DNA of 64,000 nt from Apostichopus japonicus (lineage: Eukaryota > Echinodermata > Holothuroidea > Aspidochirotida > Stichopodidae): the NCBI RefSeq assembly GCF_037975245.1, contig NC_092569.1, positions 23,154,168-23,218,167 on the forward strand, given 5' to 3'. The translations under genes were made by a program, and so were the position numbers. Under the pieces are notes generated by a model. The model had not been told where the DNA came from and made no database searches. It worked only from the letters and a program-made list of their open reading frames with translations. Shown here piece by piece: positions 36,384-49,900 of the stretch (position 1 is the stretch's first letter; the number at the start of each line of letters is the position of its first letter).

Positions 36384-39300
36384 AGACTGAATCAGATTAA
36401 AGAAGAAAACTGTTACATCGTTGACCATCATTGATCAACAAATACCTAAGATATTCATTTTAAGAACAAATTAATGTTCTTTTTTGAAAATAAAAAGGAA
36501 TACTTGAATCCATGTTTTCATGTTTTAATCGCACTACTCGCATTCTTTCCAAGTTACCGTATCTATACCACTTAAACGTGCGATTGGATAAATTGAAACG
36601 AATAAAGGAGTTTGATACGATCTTTGCAATATTGTAAATGAAATAGATTAAAGGAAATGGAATAAAGCTAATGCACAGGGGCGTAGCCATAGGTGCAAGT
36701 GCCACCCCCCCATTCGCATATTCTTTTAGAAAAAAAAAACACAGGGACGGCAAAATAATGTTTATTATATAGACATGCTAAGCATAGACATGTTTTTTAC
36801 GGTAAGGATGCAAAGGGGAATACAAGGAGCGCCCCTCCCATTGGTTGTCGAAAAGGCTTCCTTTTTTTTTTATAAATTATTAAACAGTTTAAGCAAATGA
36901 AACATCTACCCTAATATAAACAAAATTTCCCTAATGGAAACAGAACACCACTTCAAAGGAACTCGCCGCCCCCCCCCCCCCCCTCCGCCATTCATGCTCG
37001 GGCCAATTGTGTTGTTGTTATTGTACCACCAATTATCCCCCTACCCCTCCCGCATTCCTTTGAGACTTTGAGACTTTCAGAATGTGTGATAGTTGTAAAA
37101 CCTAATTATAGGCATAATTTAAGTCTAAATATAACTCCGAATGTACCACTTGACGTTTATAAGGGTTTTTTTCCCGGGGAGAACCCCCACGCCAACTACA
37201 TGGTGATCGTTCAGGCAGATGGGTAAAATGTATGTGGTGTTCTGGAAAGTCTGTTTACCAATGCAAGCAGTTGCTCTGGTTCCTAAAATGAGGACAAAAT
37301 ATAGTTTTTCCCCGCCATACCACAAAGAATGGCTAAGTGCTTGATATTATAGCAAGCGGTTCTAAAGTGCGCACGATAACTTGTTATGAATTGTTTTACT
37401 TCAGTTATTGTCTTACTCCTGTGCATACATTTCTTCCCTTTTCCCTTTTCTCAAACCCATGTACTCACTAGTATGAAATAAATACAACTACACATATTAG
37501 ACTAAAACAACATATATACCACAGAATAAACAATTCATGCAAATACTTCGGCTATATATTTTATTTCTAGAGGACACAAGGCAGTCGTTCGATGTCATAA
37601 TGACCTATGACTCATGTTACTTTGAGTGGTAGAGTGACATCAATTTGAAAAAAAAACCTAACTGATATGTCAAATACATAGGCTACCTTGCTAAAACACA
37701 ATATCAAATTTCCTCATGTCAGCGTATTAACCCGTATATCTTATACTTCTTCCATTCTTCTCTACCACTATATTGACATCATGATAATATGCAACACGAT
37801 TAAAAACAATTTAACTCTGTCTTGATATCACTAAACTAGGCATGTTACTGAGTCTTGGACAGTCCTCCATTTTTTTCTTTAACTGGGAAATTATATGAAT
37901 ATTGACAATATTTGGATTGATGTGTATATAGTAAGGCACCAATATTTTATATCATGAACACAATTAACGGATTTTTTAATCGACGATATCGTCGGCAAAT
38001 TGCCGTCGGTGTCACTACCACTTGACGCAATTCGTTCAAAATCATCGGTTACCGACAGAAACAACTACCGTGTGGCTGTGAATAATGTTTCGTTGGCATT
38101 TAACTTCATAAACAAACCAACTCAGCCGTAACGAATTGTCTGAAACTCGAACGATACTTCCGCCTGAAAACAGCTGATGAGATTCTGCAGGAAACGTAAA
38201 CTCTAGAATGGACGGTTAACAAACGGCGTGTAATGAATCTATTTCCCGTGATTTCTATGTGTGTTTTCTCTCACCAGTGACGGCGCCAAGGGAGTAGGGA
38301 TTTCCAAAAATCAGGATGTTCCCAAAGCACCTCCCCCCCCGCCCAAGTCGGCTGCCGTAAAAGAAAGGAAACATTCTCCTTTAAGTCAACAAATTACTTT
38401 ATTTGGGCAGTATTATTGGATAAAATTCGTTTGTAGCACTGAAAAACCATACAGGGCATCTATTAGTAATACGTTATTGAGCACGTCATTTGACCCGCAA
38501 TGTATAATACTTTCCTTACTGTGTAATGGGAAGTTCAGATTTATCCCTGTCATAACTTTCGTGGGAAAACTTTATAGCCTAATAAAAACCGATTGTCCAA
38601 CTCTAAGCATGGCATATCTACACGTATTGGTCTCGTACATGTCTATGCGAGAACTTGTATTGTAATCCAAACAGGCTTAATGCAAGTAACTAAAATTAAA
38701 ACCAATGAAATAATGAATCTTGAATTCAAAAGTCTCACCCAAGGACAATTTTTGACACGTTTTCTGCCAGATGATGGGGCGAAGAGGCTCCTCCCCCTCC
38801 CTACATGAAAGAGTCCATATGCAAATACCAACATGTTATAAAACTAAGACTTTCTGCAAATACGTTAACATTTTTAACGACGACTATTAACGAACATGCA
38901 ACTGAGACTGTAGTTAACAACAAAATCATCGGGTCTTACTATTTCCAGTGATATTTCTTATATGGATTAGTTACACAGAACCCATACAGACAACAAGACA
39001 AATTAATACACAAACTGATGTTGATTATAAGGATTTTTTCCGGCGAACCCATAATCTGACATATGTATTCTTAATGAAGGATAACAATTAACTATTAAAA
39101 GAAATTGTCACAATACATATTTTTCTTGCACTCAAAAACATTCATATCATATTAATACTATTGGAATATTTTAATCTTTTGTAAGTTAATTATCTGAAAT
39201 TAAGCTTTAATATAGAAATGTGTTCAGCAATTGAAATGTTAGTATGGAATAGTGATAACATTAAATTCAACTGCAAACGTTGCTTTAAGAAGATTATTGG

Positions 39301-40870
39301 GATAACATGTCGTTTAAAATATATCTAAATATGTAAGTAAATATTGCAGATTCTCCAAGGTCATCTTCAATATCCAAATTCGATTTTTGTTTTCTCCAAT
39401 AAATACGAATTCAAATGTCTTCAATACTAATTTTGGTAGATTTTATAGTCCGTGCCTCTGTTCTAATAAATTGCCATAATCGTTACACATTTTACTAACC
39501 CTATCTAAAAGGCTTATGTAAGCGTGAAAAGAATCAAGAAACAGAGTAAGAAAGCAAGTGCAGTATCATCTTACTATAAAAATAGAATAGAATAAATAGA
39601 TTAGTGAAGAAATTATAAGTATGTCGTTTGAATCCACAACATTTATATGGTTTCTTTTTTGATAAATGATTCGCTTTCGAGGAATTTACCTACTACTTTG
39701 TGGGACATTGAATTATATTGTTTTGCTTCGCGACCACTGTATGAGTACTGCATTAATACAGAACCCCGAGGCAACTTCACGAATTAATGTTATAACATTT
39801 CAATGTTGCGCTATATACACGTATTCTTTCCAATGGCTTGACAGACATGACGATATGAACGAAACATTTCCCCAAAGTTATATTTCCTGCAAGAAAAGCC
39901 TATTACTAATGAAAGGTGATTGTGATGTGTGGAAAATGTAATAGTTTCTTGAATAACGATAAGAAGTTAATTTTTCAGGATGCAATTTGCTATAAGCAAA
40001 AGCTTCACTTTCTTACCACAAAATATAAGCTCTTGCAAAAAGAAATATTCAAAATACCACAATTATTCAAAACTATAGTTGTCAGACCTATATAAGTCTT
40101 CAGACCAGTGTATTTATATGCAATTGATAAAGTAACAATCCCCACTCGAAACACTACAGACGTTGATGTAGATGTGTTCAAGTGGATTTGACTGTTAATG
40201 GCTAGTTTTACTTCTCCATCAGTATAGCCCTACTTGTAATATATATCTACGGTGATGTACTGCCTTCAGTTTACTGTCAGCGTATAACATTGTTCTTCCA
40301 TTGTTTCGTCAGGAAGTTAAAAAGAAGGACAGGATTTGACGGGAAATTAAAACCTCGATAAGTCCTAGATTGGCTTCCTATATGTGCAGTCTTCTTTCAA
40401 CCCTTTTTTCTACAGTTTAGTTTTCTTCTGAATACAGAAATATTTAAGTTTATTTAATTTAAGTAATATTCATTTAAACCACGGCTATTAAAGTTAGCTT
40501 AAAGTTATGGAATTGACCAAAAATCACAGTTGTGTTTCCCGAAAGAGATCACGAGGGGAATAATCATATCAAGATGGCTGACTCATAGTTTGTACTGTAC
40601 GATTTCAGTAGTCTCAATATCCGTGTTCACAGAGGTTTGACTTCCTTGTTCTTCTGTCTACCGATGCGCATAAGAGACAACATTTAGTGGAAACTACCAT
40701 TTTACTTTAATTCCTTTTCTAAATGAGTTACAAATGTTCTGTATTTTCTACCGTACATTCTAAATTACTCGATGCAAGGTACGTTATGCCATTGACAGAG
40801 ATGAAAGTCATTATCAACTTGAATTCAGAGAAGGGCGAGTCACCAGAAAAGATTCCACTCTTTCGTCAAA
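36384..40870. other. intergenic DNA between copies C and D
   Basis: The first 2 kb matches the 3' flanks of A and D, including CATAGGTGCAAGTG plus C run near 36690. From about 38400 it matches the upstream DNA of C. AATAAA of copy C is at 36489. Open frames at 38261-38665 and 39666-39941 show no domain and no conserved frame in the paralogous segments. Confidence 0.55.
40376..40640 (+). promoter_or_regulatory. conserved upstream block of copy D
   Basis: Counterpart of 26037-26300. The AT box is altered (CTATATGTGCAG) and the YY1-like motif reads CAAGATGGCTGAC near 40569. Confidence 0.3.
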
Positions 40871-40948
40871 ATGATCAGCAAGTTTTATTCACTGTTCAAA
40901 TTTTTATTTTTCTTGTGGACCACGAGCTGCCTCGTTTTTTGTGAATCG
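40871..40948 (+). CDS. copy D exon 1: signal peptide
   Basis: 26 codons, [20 protein letters not shown] at the start, then LVFCES; GTAAGT donor. Has a cysteine near the end that C lacks. Confidence 0.85.
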
Positions 40949-43900
40949 GTAAGTTGTATTACTTTTATATTTTTTAGTTAAGCCCAGCATAAATGTCAAA
41001 GTCAAATTTTATTTTGGTGCCTTCTAATGTAGCACACAGAAAAAATAACATAATTTGAAACTTAAGTTTTTATTGTTCAAAGATGATATACGATATTGGA
41101 AATGGAGATATGATAATTCCTCAAATCCATGAAATTTTCATATTTGGTATATTGTAGTGATCTGTATCGAAATAAACATGGTTGTCTGTAACGCTTCAAA
41201 AGTCCTTAACAAATCATTCAAAAAGTAAACGCAAAGGATATTGAAGTGTTTGGAGTAAACGTTGAAGTCGATTAAGATATACTTTTTTTCAGATGAATTT
41301 TATAACAAAGTAAAAATGTTTAAATCTTGAATAGCAATTTTCCATTTGACTTTATTTTAAAGTAGTATTTTAATTGTTTAAATGATGGTATAAGATATTT
41401 GAAATGGAGACATCATAATTCCTTAAACTCGATACAATGTTCATCTTTTGGAATCCTGTATTAGTCTGTATTGAAGTAAAAATGATGTTCTGTATCGCTT
41501 CAAAAGTGCGTGACAAATAATTCAACTCAATAATAATAAACGCGAAGGATATTTCAGTAATTGGAGTTAAAGTTTGAGTAGATTCAGGTATATCTTTTTT
41601 TTCCAGATTAATTTAAGTACTTTATATTTATTTTAAACTTCCCACAAAAGAGTCTCGAAATTGAAACAAAAGACAAGCAATCAAATCTTGAACAGCAAGT
41701 CTCCTTTTGACTATTTTGTAACGATTCAAGAAAATTCCACACAAAAAAAGAGATTCGAAAATCATTAAATATTTATATTTTTGGCAAAGATATTGAAATC
41801 AGATTTTAATTAATTAAATATAATGCTCTCTAGTGTTTTCATGTTTTATATTCATCTCAGAAATTAAAAGCGTAAACATGCATACTTTCTGCAATGCGTT
41901 GAAGAAGCCACTAGTTGTATGTAAATGTAGTAGATGATAGATCGAATATCAGGTATGGGATTTTTCTAATCTTTCAAATAAATTAGTTTATTGTAATATT
42001 AATAATAACTTAGTAACGCTCTGGAACCATTTAAGACACAAACATGTAGTGAAAATTAAAAGTTACATAAATATAATAGGTATAAAAGAGGTATAAATAT
42101 TTACCTCTTGTTAAGGTTGTAGTTTATAAACCAGTATTCCCCAGCTATAACTTAACAACTGCAATTTAACATGTTTATTGTATATCACCGGCACAAATTC
42201 AGAACTTTCATGTGTTCATTAAAGACGTGCTAAAATTGTTAATATGATTTAATACTAATAATAGCAAACAAAGTGCAGACTGTCATAATGCAACTTTTAC
42301 CGAAAGTATAAATCAAATACGGTAGTTTGGATTATATTAATAGAAACGTAATAGCTAAGATTTACATACCCACACTTTGAATATATCGCTTCAGTTTCTT
42401 AACTTTATAAAAATTAACGAGAAAAGAATGTTTTGACTTGATATAAATTATAGTTTTCAAAAAATTAGGAAACGGACGAAATGTGCACTGTCAATTTGAT
42501 TACTAAGAGTAAAACGTTCAACTAAATACTGGTAAGATAAATTGCTCTTCAACGTAATATGCAACCTTGTTGATGTAGGCCTAAACTTATTAATATTTGT
42601 TTTTACATTCATAGACAAAAGTATGTGGTTTGTGGTTATTTTCATGAAAAGATTTGTTTTATTTACAAACAAAAATCAGGAGATCCTAAGTAAATGTGAA
42701 ACATTGATATGTACTATAAAAAATAAAGAAAACACATACTTTGCTTAATTCCAATGAAATTTGAAAATCATTATCATTAATCATAGCTCATACAACGTAA
42801 TACGTTTCACGATCAATATATATTCTTGGTTCAACAGATCTTAACCTATTCCAGCAAATGTCTTATAAGAATATTAAGTCCAAAGTCATTGCGGTTTCGC
42901 AATAAAACCTCCGATAGCTTCTCTCGACCACTTTACTTAGAGAAAAGAATACTTGATACAGGATAAATTTGAAAAGACCTTATATCCAACTAAATATGCT
43001 GAGACTTTTAAAAATCTTCAAAAATTCACTATTTTGTTGATTTGATCTTCTATTTGTTTGTGTCTTCATAATTTAGATCAATGCGACGAGATGTTTTTAA
43101 TTTAACGCTGCAATTATATTGCTGAACATTGATACTTTATATATTGACGATACGTTTGTACATATAGGCTACCTATGTGTATCATTGTTATGTTAGCTGG
43201 TCAATACTATTAGCTATTGGTATACATTTCTTAACCAAGTATGTCATAGTACCTTTAAAAAGGCACTTGACTTTACTTAAATTTGATCACAACTAACAGT
43301 TACACCAATCCCATACTCGTAGATACATAACTTTTACATCATAAATAACAACACAAATAAAGTGTTACTTAGAAAGAAAAAGAACAACTGTAAGATAACA
43401 AATAATGGAGGAAGTTCTAATGCCACAACTTGTTGTCAGCCAGCAGAAGATTTCGCATTTTTCATTAACTCTCTTGTTATCTATATTTTCCCTTGAAGTT
43501 TTAAACACCATTTTCGATTGTAAAGAATAGTATTTCCTTCTGAAAATAAACTAAAATTTCGGAGCATATCTGTGTTTGTTTTATTATGAAAAATACAATA
43601 GTTACAATTCATTTAAAGGGAATGCCATGTGTAGGATTTAAAAATATGTCGTAATTTATTTATTCTGTATCATTAGCGAGCAATCTATACTTGAATTTGC
43701 TATTTCTGGTTCCGTTGTCACTTAAAAAAAAGTGTTGATATGTTTTTACAACATAACCTGAAACTGCATGTGCATTGTTCAATCTTTCTCACTTTATTGA
43801 TTTCGTTATGTTTAACAAAGCTGGTACGAAAATGTTAAATCTTCCCACTCCCTAACACCTCCCCGGCCAAAAATTAATAATATAGTTGAGATTTAAAAGG

Positions 43901-46900
43901 CAACATGAAAAACTTAAAAGAACTTATCAGGATTTAATTTATTATGGTATAATTATATTGTTTCCTGGTTGATATAAAACTCTTACAGCATGTAAATGAA
44001 ATAAGTGCATTTTCGCTTTAACTGTCTTGTAATTTTTTTTCTCTTTAGTGTAAAATTTCGAATGCAAAGATTGAGATTATTCTCTGCTTAGAAAGAACGA
44101 CAATGCCTATATCAATTATTTTTTTGTCAACCAGGAAGGTTTAATATTGGGGAATGCAAGTTAGAATTGTAGAAGAAAGAGTTATCGTTGTAAAAACGTA
44201 AACACAACTGAGTACAATCATTTTCATCTGCTAGTCTACACATGTAATTTGCATTTTGATTCATTATTATTCGAGCGTTGTCAAATGAGCCGTCGAAGGA
44301 TTTGTGAGTAATGATTATTTGTAGTGGGATTAGGATGTTTATTTGAATTCTGTTTAGTGTTTACCTATACCATGTTTCTTGTAAAGGTATATTACCAATA
44401 TCTTTTAACACCTCTAAATAGATTCAAACACTCCATGCCTTGGCGATACATTTTTTCTTCCTCCCACTCCCGTTGTGTGAGAGAGAAACATGTGAGCTTG
44501 TTGGCGAAAATATTTTGGAATGGACATCTTGAGAATAAACAAAAGCGATGCGAGTGATATGTGTCCATCACCCGCCCCCCTCTCGTTCCTCTTATTTCAA
44601 TTGGAATACATTTTCTTTCTAATTTTAAATGAACCAATTTCAATGAAAAGATTGTTGCACCCATATAGTAACCGACATCTTTGCGACCCCAAATCTATTT
44701 AACAGGCACTCACTACTTGTTTTGTTAATCGATTTATTCAAGTACACAACATATCTGCATCGGTAATGCCATCTCCGATGCTGTTGTTCTCGACTACTCT
44801 GTTCCACAAAGCTCGGTTTTGGGTCCTCAACTCTTCACTATCCATACTTATCCAGTTCGAGATATTATCCTCAAGTATAATCTCCAGTATCATGTTTATG
44901 CTGATGACACTCAGATCTACTTCTCATTCAAATCCTGTCAACACGATGCTGACTCATCACTCAGAATTATGGAAAATTGTATACAAGAAATTCGGTGTTG
45001 GATGCAGCAAAACTTCCTTAAACTGAATGATGATAAAACTGAATTTGTGCTTTTCGGATCTCGGCAACTACTATCAAAGATCAGTCTCCCTTTTATACGA
45101 ATTGGGGACTCACAAATTGTTCCTGTTTCTCAAGCTAGAAGTCTAGGAGTGGTCTTTGATTCTTTCATGACGATGAAGCCACATATCTCTAATGTTATCC
45201 GTTCATCCTCATTACACATTCGGAACATTGGTAGGATTCGAAAGTACTTAAATCGTGTTGCTGCTGAACAAATCGTTCATTCATTTATCACTTCTCGTCT
45301 GGATAATGGAAATGCCTTACTCTTTGGTTTACCACAATCTCAGCTCTCCCGACTTCAACGTCTTCAAAATACTGCAGCTAGAGTTGTAACTTTGTCAAGA
45401 AAATCGTCTTATATAACACCTATACTACGAGATCTACACTGGCTACCTATTTCTTATAGGATTATCTACAAAATTCTACTCATTGTTTTTAAATCACTTA
45501 ATAACATGGCTCCTATATATTTTTCAGAATTACTCCAATTGTACTCTCCATCACGGAATCTTCGTTCAAGCAGCACGCTTAACCTCCAGGAACACAGGTC
45601 TAAACATTTGTGGGGTGACAGGTCTTCAGGGTTGCCGCCCCACGCCTTTGGAACACTTTACCATATGAACTGAAGTCATGCACCAGTATTGCAGCTTTCA
45701 AGAAACACCTTAAAACTCACCTTATGCGTGAAGCTTTCCAGTAGTTTTATTTGACTTTTTTCCATGTTGCGCCTTGAGCACCCTGTAGGGTGGATATGTG
45801 CGCATTATAAATCTCTGTTATTATTATTATTATTACGCCTAGTAAGTATTGCCATTAATAATTCTCAACGTAAATGGGACACATACTTCACATTGACTCG
45901 GAATATAATACGAACCTGTTTTTAAAAAGTTTGAAATCTTTTTCAGAGCTTGATATCCAGAGGTCACTGATTTGAATCATGTTGTATCCATAAACTTTGT
46001 TTCTCTATTCAATTGTTTAAAACAACAAAGTCACTCTCCTGTTATTCATTTACATATATGAATTTTATTAATGGAAGCTGATTTCAGGTATTTTTGGGCA
46101 TTCAAATTCACAATAGTCGTCAGAAATCATGTCAGATAAGTCTATTGAAGTGAATAGTACGTAGTGATCCACATTTTTTCTTAAAGTCACTTTTTGTTGG
46201 AAGAGCAACGGGTGTGAGGTCTTTCGAATAGTGTAAATTAAGAACGCTTTGTATGCTATATATGTAACCAAAGAAAAAAAACACAAAGGTAACACATGAG
46301 GACAACTATTTTTTTTTATTCCATCATATCCTAGGTCAGTCATCATTTTTCTTCTATCAACAATCGACTTATCCGAGAGATTGCAAAGAAGTCCAGGAGC
46401 AATGTTCATCCCATAACTCTTCCGGTGTCTCCATAATCAAACCAGATGGTTATCCGGAACCATTTGAGGTTTACTGTGATAACACCGACAGTTCCGGTGG
46501 ATGGACGGTATGTCTCTGGTTTCTCGCTCTTCTCTCGACAATTTTCAGACTGAAGCACAGCAGCTGAAAGAGTAGTAAAGATGTTAGTAATACAAGTGAC
46601 CAAGTTGCATGTGGTAAACAAAAATACGTTCTGTTTTTATTGAGTAAAGAAAGAAACGACTGTTATGGATGCCAACATTTAAAACACCGAATGAAAGATC
46701 AGTGACTAACAAACCATTTCGGTAACGACTCTGTCCATAGGTAATACAAAGGCGCATAGACGGGTCCATCGATTTCCGGCGCGACTGGGACAGCTACAAG
46801 TCTGGCTTCGGGTTTCTCTCTCATGAATTCTGGCTCGGCAACGAGAAGTTGTCTTTGTTGACCAACCAGAAGAAATATCAACTGGTGATTGAGATAACCA

Positions 46901-49900
46901 CATCAAGCGGTTACTTACTCCGGGTTTCTTACGATCATTTCCGTATAAGTGACGCCTTCAGTCACTTCAAGCTGGGCAACGTCAGCAATTATTCTGGAGA
47001 GAATACTGGTGAGTTATCACGAATAAATTAGTTTACAATGCATAATCATACCCACATGTCTTACAATGCTTAGATATAAGTAAAGATGTATTGTTTTGTG
47101 ACGTCGTCAAACATTACATAAGATGACGGATATGCAGGTTCATCAGGGGAATATCATCGACAAACCTCTCTGGCCCATTTGGTACATCCATCTATGGTCA
47201 AACATAGCTTTGATTTAAGAACACATCTGAACTTTACTTATCAAACACTTAATTCACTTCATATTGTTAAATACATTCCCAGTAACATTAATGTAATAAT
47301 AATTCCAATTAATTCTATCTTGCAGATGCTTTAACCTTCTGTCCTAGCAATATGGACATTGATAACTGCAGTACCGCTTGTCAGCGAACTTGTGAAGCTC
47401 CAGGAATCTGTCAGGATGAGGTCTGTACTGATGGTGAAGTCTGTTTTTGTCCCGATGGATTCTTCATGAAGGGATCTGACTGTGTACCTCGTGAACAATG
47501 TGGATGTTACGTATCAGAAGGACAGACGATCGTAGCAGTAAGTACAGGAGCCATCCATTACAGATATACAAAACGACTCTTTACTTTAATAAACAAATTG
47601 TACGTTACTGCTTTGTTATGTATAACATTCATCTCAGTTCAAAGAATTGGTACAAACTGGAGTAAGAGATGACTGCATACTGTAATATTAAAACATGTTA
47701 AATCATAACATACGATAATTTTGACAGGAAGGTGACTTTTTCGTGAATTCTGGATGTACAAGAAAGGGTGTTTGTAATAACGGACTGATCATCTGGGATG
47801 AAGGTTACGCATGCAGCCCTAAAGCGGAGTGTGGCGTACGAAATGACATAAGACAATGCTATTGTGCTAATGGCTACAGAGGGGACGGTGTAAATTGCAC
47901 GAGACCACCTAAAGATTGTCAGGAAATTTATGATGATGATAGTACCAGAAAGAGCGGTATATACAGAATCAAACCGACCGGATGGACCGGGTCAGCGTTT
48001 GAGGTTTACTGTAACATGACTGATGGAGGAGGATGGACGGTAAGTGTTATAGCCTACGATAAGCACGGAGATTACACGATGAACTATATAGTTCATTAGT
48101 AGATATTGCACTGGAATGCATTTTTCTCTAATGTAAGACTTACTTTAATCGTAACTATTCTTTTCACCGATCTATGTCCAATGTCGGAATTTTTCGTTAT
48201 TTTCTTTTTCATTGTTTTTAATGATATTCGTTTTTATATACAAGAAATTTTTGACATTGTACCACAGTCTATTGACATGTTTACATATTGCGAATATCAG
48301 AATGTGTATTCTGTATACCTCCATGATTGAGAAAGTTTGGTTTATTCTACCTTTAAACTATTTACATTAACAGGTTAATAGTTTTTACGTATCAAATTAG
48401 CATAATAGGTATACCATTTTGAGAATATGATATTTCAGATTTCACACCCGGGAGGCCACAAATATTATTCAACTTTGTGTTATCAACTATTTTTATCATT
48501 TTCAAATCTTTAAGGTGTTCCAACGTCGTGTCGATGGTAGTCAGGACTTCTACCTTGGATGGAACAGCTACAAGCAAGGATTTGGAAATTTAAATATTAA
48601 TTTTTGGCTCGGAAATGATAAACTTTATTTCTTAACCAACCAAAAGAGATATGAAATCAGAATCGACTTAGTGAATAGATATGGAGCTCCATACTACGCC
48701 AAGTTTGACTTTTTTAGGACAAACGTCGAAAGCGACAACTATCGGTTATCCGGTCTTGGGACCTACAGTGGAACAGCAGGTTTGTAGCCTACACGTCTCC
48801 TTTAATATTAATTACAGTATTTTGGCATAACTTTATAATGAGACACCACCAGGTTATCGTTTCATCGATACTACCTCTCTCTAGAAATATAATATAACTT
48901 TAGTTAAGTATAGTATATACTGACATTATCTTAGGGAAACAAGTAAATAACAAGGTAGGAAGGCCAAGCAGATGAAAGATAGATTCTATTTGTAATTAAA
49001 AGCCCGAGAATGGAAAGTTGCATCAAAATAGGAAACTACCTACAGTTGTCTGTTATAGTTACCAGTTCCACAATCCTGTCAACATTGTTAAATACCTTCA
49101 AAATTGTACCGGCTGGAAACTAATTATAAGCATCGTTGAACCATTAGTTAAAATCAACGACTAACTGATAAATACAGGCAGGAAGAGAATTCTGTCTGTA
49201 TCACCTATTAGAAAAGGGTAAAGTCAGTCCAAAGGGTAAACAATACACACATTTGAACTTAAAATTCATATTATTCACGTTATCAATCCACAGACGAGTG
49301 TTTGTTGTCTTCGTTTGGTTTTAAAAGTAGTAAATAACTGACTGACATGCTCAGAACATTTAGAAAGGATCTACACATTCTCACATTTGTTAATTTCTAT
49401 GAGACGAATAATGGGAGTGGGGCCTTTGAACTGTTACATCTATTGCGCGAAACTTGTTTTTTTAACCCAAGTGAAAAATATATCTTAGATAATAAAACAT
49501 TCAGTATGACATCTCACATAACGTTAACAATACACATGCAACAATTATGTTAATTTATTTCATCACAATGCATACATGCAATAACACCTCTCATACATTG
49601 GTTTACAATACCAAACCACGAACGAATGTAGACACCAATACTATTGCGATTACTTAATAGTTCAATATCACAACAAGTGAATCTTACTCTGGAAAATTAT
49701 AAAAGCATTCTGTACATAATTTATTAAGAAGGTTATACAAAATGACGATTGTCGCATTTGTGATCAGCTAATTAAATATTTAACGGCTACATGATGATCC
49801 TCGATGATAAGGTGCCTTCCTCTTAGTGACAAACCAGGAATGTAATGATCTAGTATGATGTGCAATAAAAGAGAGAATATGGTCATATGTGTAAATCTAA

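Larger units (their letters stand above)
24080..38400 (+). repeat. segmental duplication unit containing copy C
   Basis: Collinear with the unit containing copy D (from 38400). The junction is visible as similar sequence around GTATTATTGGATAA at both 24080-24100 and about 38410-38425. Differences include a roughly 1-kb indel (28166-29175 in C only), a LINE in D only and a 714-bp element in C only. Confidence 0.75.

Noticed and set aside
38261..38665. 134-codon frame with a proline run
   Set aside because: The proline run comes from a C tract; the frame crosses the C/D duplication junction and is absent from paralogous DNA.
39666..39941. 91-codon frame upstream of copy D
   Set aside because: The counterpart upstream of C (near 25330) has no such frame.
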